Assembly (NCBI RefSeq): GCF_002192695.1
Contig: NZ_MTLG01000117.1
Location: 53,828-117,827, forward strand
From: Achromobacter xylosoxidans
GTDB taxonomy: Bacteria; Pseudomonadota; Gammaproteobacteria; Burkholderiales; Burkholderiaceae_B
Length of the DNA stretch: 64,000 bases
Reading direction: 5' to 3'
The notes under the pieces are model-generated. The model worked only from the letters and a program-made list of their open reading frames with translations, had not been told where the DNA came from and did not search any database. Both the position numbers and the translations under genes were made by a program. Of the stretch, positions 8,714 to 17,367 are shown one piece after another (position 1 is the stretch's first letter; every line of letters begins with the position of its first letter).

Positions 8714-10831
8714 ATGATGAATGGCAAGAAACTGGGGTGGCGGGGCAAGCGCGGCGGCCGGGCTGCCTTGCGGGCGGGGCGCCGGGGCGCGCTGAAACCC
8801 CTGGTCTGCGCGCTGATGCTGGCCGCGCCCGCGGCGCAGGCCGAGGAAGCCGCGGCGGACCGCGCGGCCGCCAAGACGCTGGCGCCGATCACGGTATCCG
8901 CCAACCCGTTGGGACTGGACCTGAACAGCACCACCTTGCCGGCCTCGGTGCTGGAAGGCGACGCGCTGATCGAGCAGCGCAACGGCACCCTTGGCGACAC
9001 GCTGAAGAACCTGCCCGGCGTCAATAGCGACACCTTCGGCGGCGGCGCCAGCCGCCCCGTGATCCGCGGCCAGACGGCGCCGCGCGTGAAGGTGCTGTCC
9101 GACGGTTCCGAGGTGATGGACGCGTCCAGCATTTCTCCGGACCATGCGGTGACGGTGGAGCCGCTGCTGGCCGAACGCATCGAAGTGCTGCGGGGGCCGG
9201 CCACGCTGCTGTATGGCGGCGGCGCGATCGGCGGCGTGGTCAATGTGGTGGATAAGAAGATCCCGACGGCGGTGCCGGAAAAAGGCATAGAGGCCGAGGC
9301 CGAGCTGCGCGGCGCCACCGGCACCAAGGAGCGCGCGGGCGCGGTGGGTATCACCGCGGGCGAAGGACAGTTCGCGGTGCGCGTGGAGGGCCTGAAGCGC
9401 CGCACCAGCGACTACGACGTGCCGGATTGGCCGGGCGGCAAGCTGGAAGGCTCGTACAGCGAGTCGACGCAGGGCACGGTGGGCATGTCCTGGATCACGC
9501 CGCGCGGCTATGTCGGCCTGGCGTTCACGCATCTGGAAAGCAAATACGGCCTGCCCGGACACAACCACGAATACGAAGGCTGCCACCCGCACGGCACCCA
9601 TCTGCATTGCGGCGGCCATGACCATGACCACGACGAAGCAGGCCACGATCACGACCATGAGCACGAACATGGCGGCGTGCCTTACGTGAAGCTGCGCAGC
9701 AATCGTCTCGATCTGCGCGCCGAGTACCAGGACCCGTTCGCGGGCTTCGAGAAGATCCGCGTGCGCGGTGGACTGACCGACTACCAGCACGACGAGATCG
9801 AAGGCGGCGAGGTCGGTACCCGCTTCAAGAACAAGGGCTACGACCTGCGCGTGGAAATGCAGCACAAGCCCATCGCAGGCTGGCGCGGCGTGGTGGGCGT
9901 GCAGAATGCCTACAGCGATTTCCGCGCCGATGGCGAAGAGGCGTTCCTGCCGCGCAGCAAGACGCGCTCCTACGGCTTGTTCGTGCTGGAGGAATACCAG
10001 CTGAACGACTGGCGCTTCGAATTGGGCGCACGGCAGGACTGGCAGCGCATCTCGCCTACCGGCGGCGCGCAACGCAGCAGCCTGTCGGGCACGTCCTTGT
10101 CGGCCGCGGCCATCTGGGACTTCGCGCCGCAGTATTCCGTGGCCCTGTCGCTGTCGCGCTCGCAGCGCCTGCCGACCGCGCAAGAACTGTATGCGGACGG
10201 TGTGCACCTGGCCACCAACACCTACGAGCTGGGCAATCCGGACCTGGGCCGCGAGACCTCGCACAACATCGACCTGACCTTGCGCAAGCACTCGGGCGAC
10301 ACGACGTTCTCGGCCAGCGTGTTCCACAACCGCGTGAAGAACTACATCTATGCCAACACGCTGGACCGCTACGAGGATTTCCGCCTGATCGAGTACACCC
10401 AGCGCGACGCGGAGTTCACGGGCGTGGAAGGCGAACTGCGCCACCAGTTCACCCCGGTGTTTTCGGCTGCGGTGTTCGGCGACTACGTGCGCGGCAAGCT
10501 GACGGGCGGCGATGGCAACCTGCCGCGCATCCCCGCAGGCCGTGCCGGCGTGCGCGCCGACATGAAATGGCAGCAATGGTCGGGCGGCGTGGAGTACGCC
10601 CGCGTGTTCGCCCAGAAGGACATTGCCGCCTACGAGGAAAGCACGCCCGGCTACAACATGGTCAATGCGGTGGTGGCCTATCGCGGCCAGTATGGCGCCA
10701 CGGGCTACGAGGTCTACCTGCGCGGCACCAACTTGCTGAATAAGCTGGCGTACAACCACGCGTCCTTCATTTCGACGGTGGCGCCGCTGCCGGGGCGCAG
10801 CGTGCTGCTGGGTGTGCGCATGACGTACTGA
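8714..10831 (+). CDS. znuD: TonB-dependent outer-membrane receptor, ZnuD-like (zinc uptake)
   Basis: 705 residues: a signal region rich in Arg/Ala ending near AAPAAQA, then a plug domain (about 55-175, with GDTLKNLPGV and VLRGPATLLYGGGAIGGVVN) and a 22-strand-type barrel ending in aromatic MTY. At about residues 281-320 an extracellular loop carries a dense His/Asp/Glu cluster with many HDHD-type repeats and two Cys. Such a His-rich loop is the hallmark of ZnuD-type zinc receptors. The Zur-like repeats directly upstream support zinc regulation. An AAAGAGGG ribosome site precedes the ATG. Transport of zinc rather than another metal is inferred from the loop and operator. Confidence 0.85.
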   Translation: MMNGKKLGWRGKRGGRAALRAGRRGALKPLVCALMLAAPAAQAEEAAADRAAAKTLAPITVSANPLGLDLNSTTLPASVLEGDALIEQRNGTLGDTLKNLPGVNSDTFGGGASRPVIRGQTAPRVKVLSDGSEVMDASSISPDHAVTVEPLLAERIEVLRGPATLLYGGGAIGGVVNVVDKKIPTAVPEKGIEAEAELRGATGTKERAGAVGITAGEGQFAVRVEGLKRRTSDYDVPDWPGGKLEGSYSESTQGTVGMSWITPRGYVGLAFTHLESKYGLPGHNHEYEGCHPHGTHLHCGGHDHDHDEAGHDHDHEHEHGGVPYVKLRSNRLDLRAEYQDPFAGFEKIRVRGGLTDYQHDEIEGGEVGTRFKNKGYDLRVEMQHKPIAGWRGVVGVQNAYSDFRADGEEAFLPRSKTRSYGLFVLEEYQLNDWRFELGARQDWQRISPTGGAQRSSLSGTSLSAAAIWDFAPQYSVALSLSRSQRLPTAQELYADGVHLATNTYELGNPDLGRETSHNIDLTLRKHSGDTTFSASVFHNRVKNYIYANTLDRYEDFRLIEYTQRDAEFTGVEGELRHQFTPVFSAAVFGDYVRGKLTGGDGNLPRIPAGRAGVRADMKWQQWSGGVEYARVFAQKDIAAYEESTPGYNMVNAVVAYRGQYGATGYEVYLRGTNLLNKLAYNHASFISTVAPLPGRSVLLGVRMTY

Positions 10832-10852
10832 GGCAGGGAAATACGCGGCAGC

Positions 10853-10886
10853 AGCGGAGACGGACACCCCGTCTCCGCTTTTTTTT
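10853..10886 (+). terminator. Rho-independent terminator after the zinc receptor gene
   Basis: An 11-base perfect stem (10853-10863 with 10869-10879) with loop ACACC is followed by a run of eight T residues. It lies between the receptor gene and the convergent LysR gene. Confidence 0.9.
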
Positions 10887-10926
10887 GCACGAACGCCGAT
10901 GCCGGGGCTGGCGCCATGGCGCCCGC

Positions 10927-11817
10927 TCAGGGCTGGCGCTTGCTCAGGTGGTTCACGAAGAGCTTGGCGGCAGTGGGCAGTGCGTCGAAGGAGCGCACGC
11001 AGATCTGGATCTGGCGCCGCGCCCAGGGTTCGGTCAGAGGAATGATGCGGATGTCGAACATGGCCGAGTAGCGGCGCGCGATGTCCAGCGGCAGCACGCC
11101 TATGCCCAGCCCCGAATTCACCATGAAGCACAGCGCGTCGAAACCGGTGACCTGCACCTTGAGCTGTATGTTGCGCTTCTCGTCGCTGGCGGCGTTGGAC
11201 AGGATGCGGTTGATGGCGCTGCCGCGGTGCAAGCCGACGAAGTCGTGTTCCAGCGCGTCGGCGAAGCGAAAGCCCGGCTTGTCCTGCAGGGGATGGTCGG
11301 CGGGCACCACCAGTGCCAGCGTGTCCTCGCGGTAGGGGTGGATCTCCACGTCGTGGTCCGGCGCAGTGCCCGAAAAGATGCCTACGTCGGCTGCGTTTTC
11401 GGCGACCGACTTGATGATGGTCGAGGTGATTTTCTCTTCCAGGTCGACCTGCACGTTGGGGTAGTCGTTCAGGAAGAGCTTGATGTCCTGGGGCAGGAAC
11501 TGCGTGATCGCGGAAATATTGGCGTGCACCCGGATGAAGCCGCGCAGGCCGCGCGAGTAGTCGCGCATGTGCACCGAGATTTCATCGAGTTCATGCAGGG
11601 CGCGCCGCGCCATGGTGGACAACGCGATGCCGGCCGGCGTGGGGCGGATGCCCTTGTTGGTGCGGATGAGCAGCCGGATCTTGAGGTTCTCTTCCAGCTC
11701 GCTGATCCGCTTGCTGATGGCGGCCGCGGCGATGTGCTCGTGCTCGGCCGCCGCGGCGATGGTGCCTTGCTCGACCACGCTGATGAAGAGCTTGAGGGAG
11801 GTGGGATCGAGACGCAT
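10927..11817 (-). CDS. LysR-family transcriptional regulator
   Basis: 296 residues from MRLDPTSLKLF. The longer in-frame extension was rejected because LysR proteins begin at this point. The N-terminal winged helix-turn-helix covers about residues 4-62 (FISVVEQGTIAAAAEHEHI, then SKRISELEENL); a LysR-substrate domain follows. It is divergent from the aldehyde dehydrogenase gene across 191 bases, the classical layout for a LysR activator of the adjacent catabolic operon. The inducer is unknown. Confidence 0.85.
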   Translation of the reverse strand: MRLDPTSLKLFISVVEQGTIAAAAEHEHIAAAAISKRISELEENLKIRLLIRTNKGIRPTPAGIALSTMARRALHELDEISVHMRDYSRGLRGFIRVHANISAITQFLPQDIKLFLNDYPNVQVDLEEKITSTIIKSVAENAADVGIFSGTAPDHDVEIHPYREDTLALVVPADHPLQDKPGFRFADALEHDFVGLHRGSAINRILSNAASDEKRNIQLKVQVTGFDALCFMVNSGLGIGVLPLDIARRYSAMFDIRIIPLTEPWARRQIQICVRSFDALPTAAKLFVNHLSKRQP

Positions 11818-12008
11818 GGGGGACGGACGGGAAAGCGGACGAGACGGTCCATTGTAGCCACGGACGGGCTTGTCATCGCGGATGGTGATGGCGGCATCGC
11901 TAATGACTGCTGTTGCGCAGGCCGGCGCCAGGGCTATCCTCCCCAAAAAATTTCGCCCGGCCCCATAGCGCGGACCGTGCGGAGCATGACGGATGGAGCG
12001 CGAGACAA

Positions 12009-13478
12009 ATGAATCTGCAGAATAGCCAGCTGCTACGGCAGCAGGCCTACATCGGCGGCGCCTGGTGCGACGCCGACAACGGCGCCACCATCACGGTGCG
12101 CAATCCCTTTGACGCCAGCGCGCTGGGCACGGTGCCCAATCTGGGCCAAGCCGAGACGGCCCGCGCCATCGCGGCGGCCGATGACGCCCTGCCGGCCTGG
12201 CGGGCCAGGACGGGCAAGGAGCGTGGCGCCATCCTGCGCAAATGGCATGCCTTGATCGAGGCGCACGCCGACGACCTGGCGCTGCTGCTGACGCTGGAGC
12301 AGGGCAAGCCGCTGGCCGAAGCCCGCGGCGAACTGAATTACGCCTTGTCCTTCGTCGAATGGTTCGCCGAAGAGGCCAAGCGCGTCTATGGCGACGTGTT
12401 GCCCCATACCCGCGGCGACCAGCGCATGCTGGCCGTCCGGCAGCCCGTGGGCGTGTGCGCGGCCATCATTGCCTGGAACTTTCCCTCGGCCCTGGTCACG
12501 CGCAAGGTCAGCCCGGCGCTGGCCGCCGGTTGCACGGTGGTGCTCAAGCCGTCCGAACTGACGCCTTTCACCGCGCTGGCACTGGCCTGGCTGGGCGAGC
12601 AGGCCGGCATCCCGCCCGGCGTGCTCAACGTGGTCATCGGCGACCCCGCGCCCATCGGCACGGAGCTGACGCAGAACCCCACGGTGCGCAAGCTGACCTT
12701 CACCGGTTCCACCCAGACGGGCCGGCTGCTGATGCAGCAAAGCGCTTCCAACATCAAGAAGCTGTCGCTGGAACTGGGCGGCAACGCGCCCTTCATCGTG
12801 TTCGAGGACGCCGACCTGGACGAGGCCGTGCAAGGCCTGGTGCTCTCCAAGTTCCGCAACGCCGGCCAGACCTGCGTCTGCGCCAACCGCGTCTACGTCC
12901 ATGCCAGCGTCGCCGACGCCTTCAACGACAAGCTGCTGGCGGAAATCCGCCGCATGAAGGTGGGCGGCGGCCTGGAAGAAGGAGTCACGCAAGGGCCGCT
13001 GATCGACCAGCGCGCCGTGGACAAGGTGGCCCGCCTGGTGGATGACGCCACCGCGCGCGGCGCGCGCCTGTTGGCGGGCGGCAAGCTGCGCGCACACGGC
13101 ACCCTGCTGTATGAGCCGACCCTGCTTGCCGGCATCACCGACGCCATGGAACTGGCGCACGAGGAAATCTTCGGCCCGGTGGTGGGCATCAGCACCTTCG
13201 AATCCGAAGCCGCGGTGCTGGCGCGAGCCAACGACAGCGCCTCGGGTCTGGCCGCCTATTTCTATACCGCCAACCTGGAACGGGTCTGGCGCATGATGGA
13301 AGGGCTGGAGTATGGCATCGTCGGCGTGAACACCGGCGCCGTTTCCAACGAGGTCGGTCCCTTCGGCGGCATCAAGGAGTCGGGCGTGGGCCGAGAGGGC
13401 TCCAAGTACGGCATCGAAGAGTTCCTGGAAATCAAGTACGTCTGCCTTGCCGGCAAGTCGTTCAACGCGATTCCCTGA
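12009..13478 (+). CDS. NAD(P)-dependent aldehyde dehydrogenase (succinate-semialdehyde dehydrogenase type)
   Basis: 489 residues from MNLQNSQLLRQQ. It oxidises an aldehyde to a carboxylate with NAD(P)+. The cofactor loop FTGSTQTGR is near residues 231-239, the general base E255 lies in LELGGNAP, and the nucleophile C289 lies in FRNAGQTCVCANR. The TCVCANR form with the second Cys two residues on is typical of GabD-like enzymes, which accept small acidic semialdehydes. It is first in a co-directional run with a GMC oxidoreductase, importer, CoA-transferase and lyase, so its substrate is probably the aldehyde made by the GMC enzyme rather than succinate semialdehyde. Confidence 0.88.
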   Translation: MNLQNSQLLRQQAYIGGAWCDADNGATITVRNPFDASALGTVPNLGQAETARAIAAADDALPAWRARTGKERGAILRKWHALIEAHADDLALLLTLEQGKPLAEARGELNYALSFVEWFAEEAKRVYGDVLPHTRGDQRMLAVRQPVGVCAAIIAWNFPSALVTRKVSPALAAGCTVVLKPSELTPFTALALAWLGEQAGIPPGVLNVVIGDPAPIGTELTQNPTVRKLTFTGSTQTGRLLMQQSASNIKKLSLELGGNAPFIVFEDADLDEAVQGLVLSKFRNAGQTCVCANRVYVHASVADAFNDKLLAEIRRMKVGGGLEEGVTQGPLIDQRAVDKVARLVDDATARGARLLAGGKLRAHGTLLYEPTLLAGITDAMELAHEEIFGPVVGISTFESEAAVLARANDSASGLAAYFYTANLERVWRMMEGLEYGIVGVNTGAVSNEVGPFGGIKESGVGREGSKYGIEEFLEIKYVCLAGKSFNAIP

Positions 13479-13495
13479 CGTACGCGGATCCAGAC

Positions 13496-15127
13496 ATGAG
13501 CCAAGCACAGCCTTCTCTCCGCGACGCGGATCAGTTCGACTATGTGATCGTGGGATCCGGCGCGGCCGGTTCCATCCTGGCCAACCGCCTGAGCGCGGAC
13601 GGCTCCACGGTCTGCGTGCTGGAGGCCGGCCCGCCGGACCGCAGCCCCTATCTGCACATTCCCGCCGGCTTTATCAAGGCGGTGTTCAACAAGAAGTACG
13701 CCTGGCAGTTTTCCAGTGAGGGCACTGCGCAGACCAACGGCCGGCGCGTGCCGATTCCGCAGGGCCGTACCCTGGGCGGTTCGACCTCCATCAACGGTCT
13801 GGTCTACAACCGCGGCCAGGCGGCCGACTTCGATCATTGGGCCGCGCTGGGCAACACCGGCTGGTCCTATGACGAGGTGCTGCCGTACTTCAAGTCCATG
13901 GAGCGGCGCGTGGGCGGCGACGACCGCTACCGCGGCCGCCAGGGCGAGCTGCCGGTCACGGACATAGACTGGATCCACCCCCTGTGCGAGGCCTTCATCG
14001 CCGGCGCGGTGGAGCAGGGAATCCCGCGCAATCCCGACTACAACGGCGCGGATCAGGCCGGCGTGGGCTACTTTCAGCGCACCATCGACCGTGGCTGGCG
14101 CATGAGCACGGCCAAGTGCTTCCTCAAGCCCGCCATGGGCCGCAAGAACCTGGAAGTGCGCACCTACGCGCAGGCGACGCGCATCCTGTTCGACGACGGC
14201 AAGGCCGCCGGCGTGGCCTATTGCCATCCGGCTCATCCCTCGCAGGTCCGCGCGGCGCGCGCGCGCCGCGAGGTGATCGTGTCCTGCGGCGCAATCAACA
14301 CGCCCAAGCTGCTGCAGCTATCGGGCCTGGGGCCGGCGGAGCTGCTGCGCCGGCACAACATCGACGTGGTGTGCGACCTGCCGGGCGTGGGCGAAAACCT
14401 GAGCGACCACTATTCGGTGCGGGTCGTGGCGCGCGTGAAGAACAGCCAGACCATGAACCAGCTGGTCAAGGGCCTGAGCCTGGCCGGCCAGATCAGTCGC
14501 TGGATGATGAAGCGGCCCAGCATCATGGCCCTGAGCCCGTCGCTGCTGCATTACTTCTGGAAGTCCACGCCCGACCTCGCCTTGCCGGACCTGCAGGGCG
14601 TGTTCACGCCGGCCAGCTACAAGGAAGGCTATGTGGGCATGTTGGATGACTTCCCCGGCATGACCGCGGGTGTCTGGCAGCACCGCCCCGAGAGCCGCGG
14701 CCAGGTGCGCATCCGTTCGGCGGATCCGCTGCAGGACCCCGTGATCCTGGCCAACTACCTCGAAAACGAGCGCGACCAGATGACGCTGGTGCGCGGCATC
14801 CGCCTGGCGCGGCAGCTGCTGCGTTCGCAGGCGCTTTCGCAGTATTTCGACAGCGAAGTGCTGCCCGGTCCGCTGTGCGAATCCGATTCCGAATTGCTGG
14901 ACTTCGCGCGCCGCTATGGCGTGTCGTCGTATCACGTCAACGGCACGGCCCGCATGGGCCAGGCCGACGACAAGTACGCAGTGGTCGACCCGCAGCTGCG
15001 GGTGCACGGCGTGGGCAATCTGCGCGTCATCGATTCCTCGGTGATGCCGGCCATGCCGTCGGCCAACATCTGCGCGGCCACCATGATGATCGGCAACAAG
15101 GCCGCCGACCTCATCAAACAATCCTGA
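13496..15127 (+). CDS. GMC-family FAD-dependent alcohol oxidoreductase (choline dehydrogenase-like)
   Basis: 543 residues. The dinucleotide fold VIVGSGAAGSILANRL is near residues 17-32, followed by LEAGPPD. The GMC signature GRTLGGSTSINGLVYNRG is near residues 86-103. A C-terminal YHVNGTARMG carries the catalytic His, and the FAD-binding end is VMPAMPSANICAATMMIG. Such enzymes oxidise primary alcohols to aldehydes. It starts 17 bases after the aldehyde dehydrogenase gene, so the two could convert a primary alcohol group to a carboxylate in sequence. No signal peptide is seen, so it should be cytoplasmic. Confidence 0.88.
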   Translation: MSQAQPSLRDADQFDYVIVGSGAAGSILANRLSADGSTVCVLEAGPPDRSPYLHIPAGFIKAVFNKKYAWQFSSEGTAQTNGRRVPIPQGRTLGGSTSINGLVYNRGQAADFDHWAALGNTGWSYDEVLPYFKSMERRVGGDDRYRGRQGELPVTDIDWIHPLCEAFIAGAVEQGIPRNPDYNGADQAGVGYFQRTIDRGWRMSTAKCFLKPAMGRKNLEVRTYAQATRILFDDGKAAGVAYCHPAHPSQVRAARARREVIVSCGAINTPKLLQLSGLGPAELLRRHNIDVVCDLPGVGENLSDHYSVRVVARVKNSQTMNQLVKGLSLAGQISRWMMKRPSIMALSPSLLHYFWKSTPDLALPDLQGVFTPASYKEGYVGMLDDFPGMTAGVWQHRPESRGQVRIRSADPLQDPVILANYLENERDQMTLVRGIRLARQLLRSQALSQYFDSEVLPGPLCESDSELLDFARRYGVSSYHVNGTARMGQADDKYAVVDPQLRVHGVGNLRVIDSSVMPAMPSANICAATMMIGNKAADLIKQS

Positions 15128-15170
15128 ATTGCCAATCAGCGGTCACCAGAGTGATCCAGAAGGAGACAAG

Positions 15171-16373
15171 ATGTACTTCAAACATTTCCCCAAGACCATG
15201 AAATCCCTGCTGCTGGCGGCAGCGCTGGCGGGCGCCAGCGGCGCGGCGCTGGCCGACGACATCAAGATCGGCTTCAACAGCGACATGTCGGCCACCGGCT
15301 CGGCGGACTTTGGCATTTCCGCGCTGGCCGGCGCGCGCCAGGCCGCCGACGAGCTGAACGCAGCCGGCGGCGTGCTGGGCAAGAAGGTCGTCATCGTCGA
15401 GCGCGACGACGTGGGCGCGCCGCCCAAGGCCATCCAGAACACCAACGAACTGGTCGATAACGTCAAGGTCAACGCCATGCTGGGCGGGGTCAACTCCGGC
15501 AACATGCTGGCCTGGCTGCATCTGGTGCAGCAGAAGAAGATTCCGACGATCTCGCCGGTGGCCACCGCCACCGACATCACCGGCCGCTACGCCAAGTCGC
15601 CCGCCAACTACGTGTTCCGCGTGTCCATGCGCGACCGCGACCAGATCGCGCTGCTGGCGGCCTATGCGGCCCGCGCCAGCAAGAACGGCAAGGTTGCCAT
15701 CATTGCCGACACCACCGGCTACGGCCAGCAAGGCGCCAAGGACGCGGTCGAGATCCTGGCCCTGCACAAGATCACGCCCGTGGCCAACGAGAAGTTCGGT
15801 CCCAAGGACACGGACATGTCGTCGCAGCTGAACAAGATCAAGAGTTCGGGCGCCGACACGCTGATCGTCTACGCGCTGGCGGATTCCAACGCGCACGTCA
15901 TGCGCAGCCTGGAGAAGATCAGCTACTTCCCGACCACGCTGGCCTCCTGGGCCAACCTGAGCTCGCCGTTCCTGCGCATCGCCGGCCCCGAGCTGGCCAG
16001 CAAGATGATCTTCACGGCGTCGATCACCGAAGACTCCTCGCCCGAGTCCAAGGCGCTGTACGACACGCTGATGAAGCGCGACGGCCGCGTGCCGACCTAC
16101 GTCATGGCCGCGCAGGCCTATGACTCGGTCAAGCTCATCGCCGCCGCCATGGAGCAGGCCAAGTCGACCGAAGGCGAAGCCGTGCAGGCCGCGCTGCAGA
16201 ACCTGACGCAGGCCAAGGGCGTCATCAAGACCTACGAGAAGCCGTTCACCGCGGAAAACCACGAAGCCCTGTCGGTGAAGGACTTCCGTCTGGTGCGTTG
16301 GATCGACGGCAAAGTGGTGTCGGTGGATGACGAATACACCCGCGCCATCAAGCCGGAAGACCTGAGGCTGTAA
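15171..16373 (+). CDS. Branched-chain amino-acid-type ABC transporter periplasmic binding protein (LivK-like)
   Basis: 400 residues from MYFKHFPK with an AAGGAGA ribosome site just upstream. The signal peptide ends near ALA-DD (residue 28). The mature protein shows the periplasmic-binding-fold start DIKIGFNSDMSATGSADFG and the ARQAADELNAAGGVLGKK segment of the Liv/amide family. It belongs to the importer encoded by the next three genes. Members of this family bind amino acids, amides, urea, aromatic acids and other small carboxylates, so the ligand is open. Confidence 0.9.
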   Translation: MYFKHFPKTMKSLLLAAALAGASGAALADDIKIGFNSDMSATGSADFGISALAGARQAADELNAAGGVLGKKVVIVERDDVGAPPKAIQNTNELVDNVKVNAMLGGVNSGNMLAWLHLVQQKKIPTISPVATATDITGRYAKSPANYVFRVSMRDRDQIALLAAYAARASKNGKVAIIADTTGYGQQGAKDAVEILALHKITPVANEKFGPKDTDMSSQLNKIKSSGADTLIVYALADSNAHVMRSLEKISYFPTTLASWANLSSPFLRIAGPELASKMIFTASITEDSSPESKALYDTLMKRDGRVPTYVMAAQAYDSVKLIAAAMEQAKSTEGEAVQAALQNLTQAKGVIKTYEKPFTAENHEALSVKDFRLVRWIDGKVVSVDDEYTRAIKPEDLRL

Positions 16374-16398
16374 GAAGGCGCGGCAACGAGAAAGATCT

Positions 16399-16428
16399 CT
16401 CCCCGGTGCGCCGAGGCTCGCCGGGGAG
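16399..16428 (+). other. Intercistronic hairpin between binding-protein and permease genes
   Basis: CTCCCCGG at 16399-16406 pairs with CCGGGGAG at 16421-16428. No T run follows, so it is not a simple terminator. A stem at this position, after a binding-protein gene and before its permease, often protects the upstream message and lowers expression downstream. That role is inference. Confidence 0.55.
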
Positions 16429-16452
16429 TCGTCAATAGGGGGGGCATCCAGC

Positions 16453-17367
16453 ATGCAAATACTACAAGCCATCTTGAGCGGGCTGGCCATGGGCAGCGTC
16501 TATGCCCTGGTCGCGTTCGGGTTCAGCATCACGTACACCACGACCAAGACCTTCAACTTCGGACAGGGCGCGTTCCTGGCGCTGGCCGGCCTGATCGGCA
16601 TCAGCGCCATCCTTCTGGTCAGCCAGGGCAAGCTGATCGGGTTTCCGAATCCGGAGGACGTGACCTGGGGCACGTTCCTGTTCGCCCTGCTGGCCGCCAT
16701 GCTGGTCCTGAGCCTGCTGGGCTACGTGCTCTACATCACCGCCATCCGCCACTTCGTGGGCGAGGCGGGCCTGTCCTGGGTGATGAGCACCATCGGCTTT
16801 GGCATCATCATCCAGAACCTGGCGTTGCTGGTCTGGGGCCCGGCGCCCATCGCGGTGGCTTCGCCGCTGGGCGAGGGCATCATCACGGTCCTGGGGACCG
16901 GCGTGCGGCCGCAGGAGATCCTGGTGTTCGGCACCACGCTGGTGCTGATGATCGTGTTCGACTGGGCCTTGCACAAGACCAAGATGGGCAAGGCGGTGCG
17001 CGCGGTGGCGTTCAGCAAGACCGCCGCCAGCCTGATGGGCATCAACGCCAACGCGGTGGCGATCGCCGTGTTCGCCATCAGTTCTGCGCTGGCCGCGATC
17101 GCCGGCGTGATGGTGGCGCCGATTGCAACCGCTTCGGTATTCGTGGGCACGCTGCTGTCGCTCAAGGCCTTTTCGGCCGCGATCCTGGGCGGGCTGGAGA
17201 ATCCGCGCGGCTGCATTTTTGGCGGCTTTCTGATCGGGCTGCTGGAATCGCTGATCGGCCTTTGGTATTCGAACCTGCGCGAGATCGCGGTGTTCGCGCT
17301 GATCATCGTGGTGCTGTATTTCCGTCCGGCCGGCATCCTCGGTCGCGTGCATGCGGAGAAAGTATGA
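16453..17367 (+). CDS. Branched-chain amino-acid-type ABC transporter permease (LivH-like)
   Basis: 304 residues, about eight membrane helices, starting MQILQAILSGLAMGSVYALV, a typical LivH opening. The family loop GKAVRAVAFSKTAASLMGIN appears near residue 180. A G-rich ribosome site (GGGGGG at 16437-16443) precedes the ATG. Its stop overlaps the start of the next gene (ATGA), so it is translationally coupled to the fused LivM-LivG protein. Confidence 0.9.
   Translation: MQILQAILSGLAMGSVYALVAFGFSITYTTTKTFNFGQGAFLALAGLIGISAILLVSQGKLIGFPNPEDVTWGTFLFALLAAMLVLSLLGYVLYITAIRHFVGEAGLSWVMSTIGFGIIIQNLALLVWGPAPIAVASPLGEGIITVLGTGVRPQEILVFGTTLVLMIVFDWALHKTKMGKAVRAVAFSKTAASLMGINANAVAIAVFAISSALAAIAGVMVAPIATASVFVGTLLSLKAFSAAILGGLENPRGCIFGGFLIGLLESLIGLWYSNLREIAVFALIIVVLYFRPAGILGRVHAEKV

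Noticed and set aside
8669..11131. An 820-codon open frame on the minus strand opposite the zinc receptor
   Set aside because: It mirrors the receptor gene on the other strand. High GC suppresses stops, the translation is rich in His/Arg/Ala repeats with no family motif, and the sense frame has a full TonB receptor architecture.
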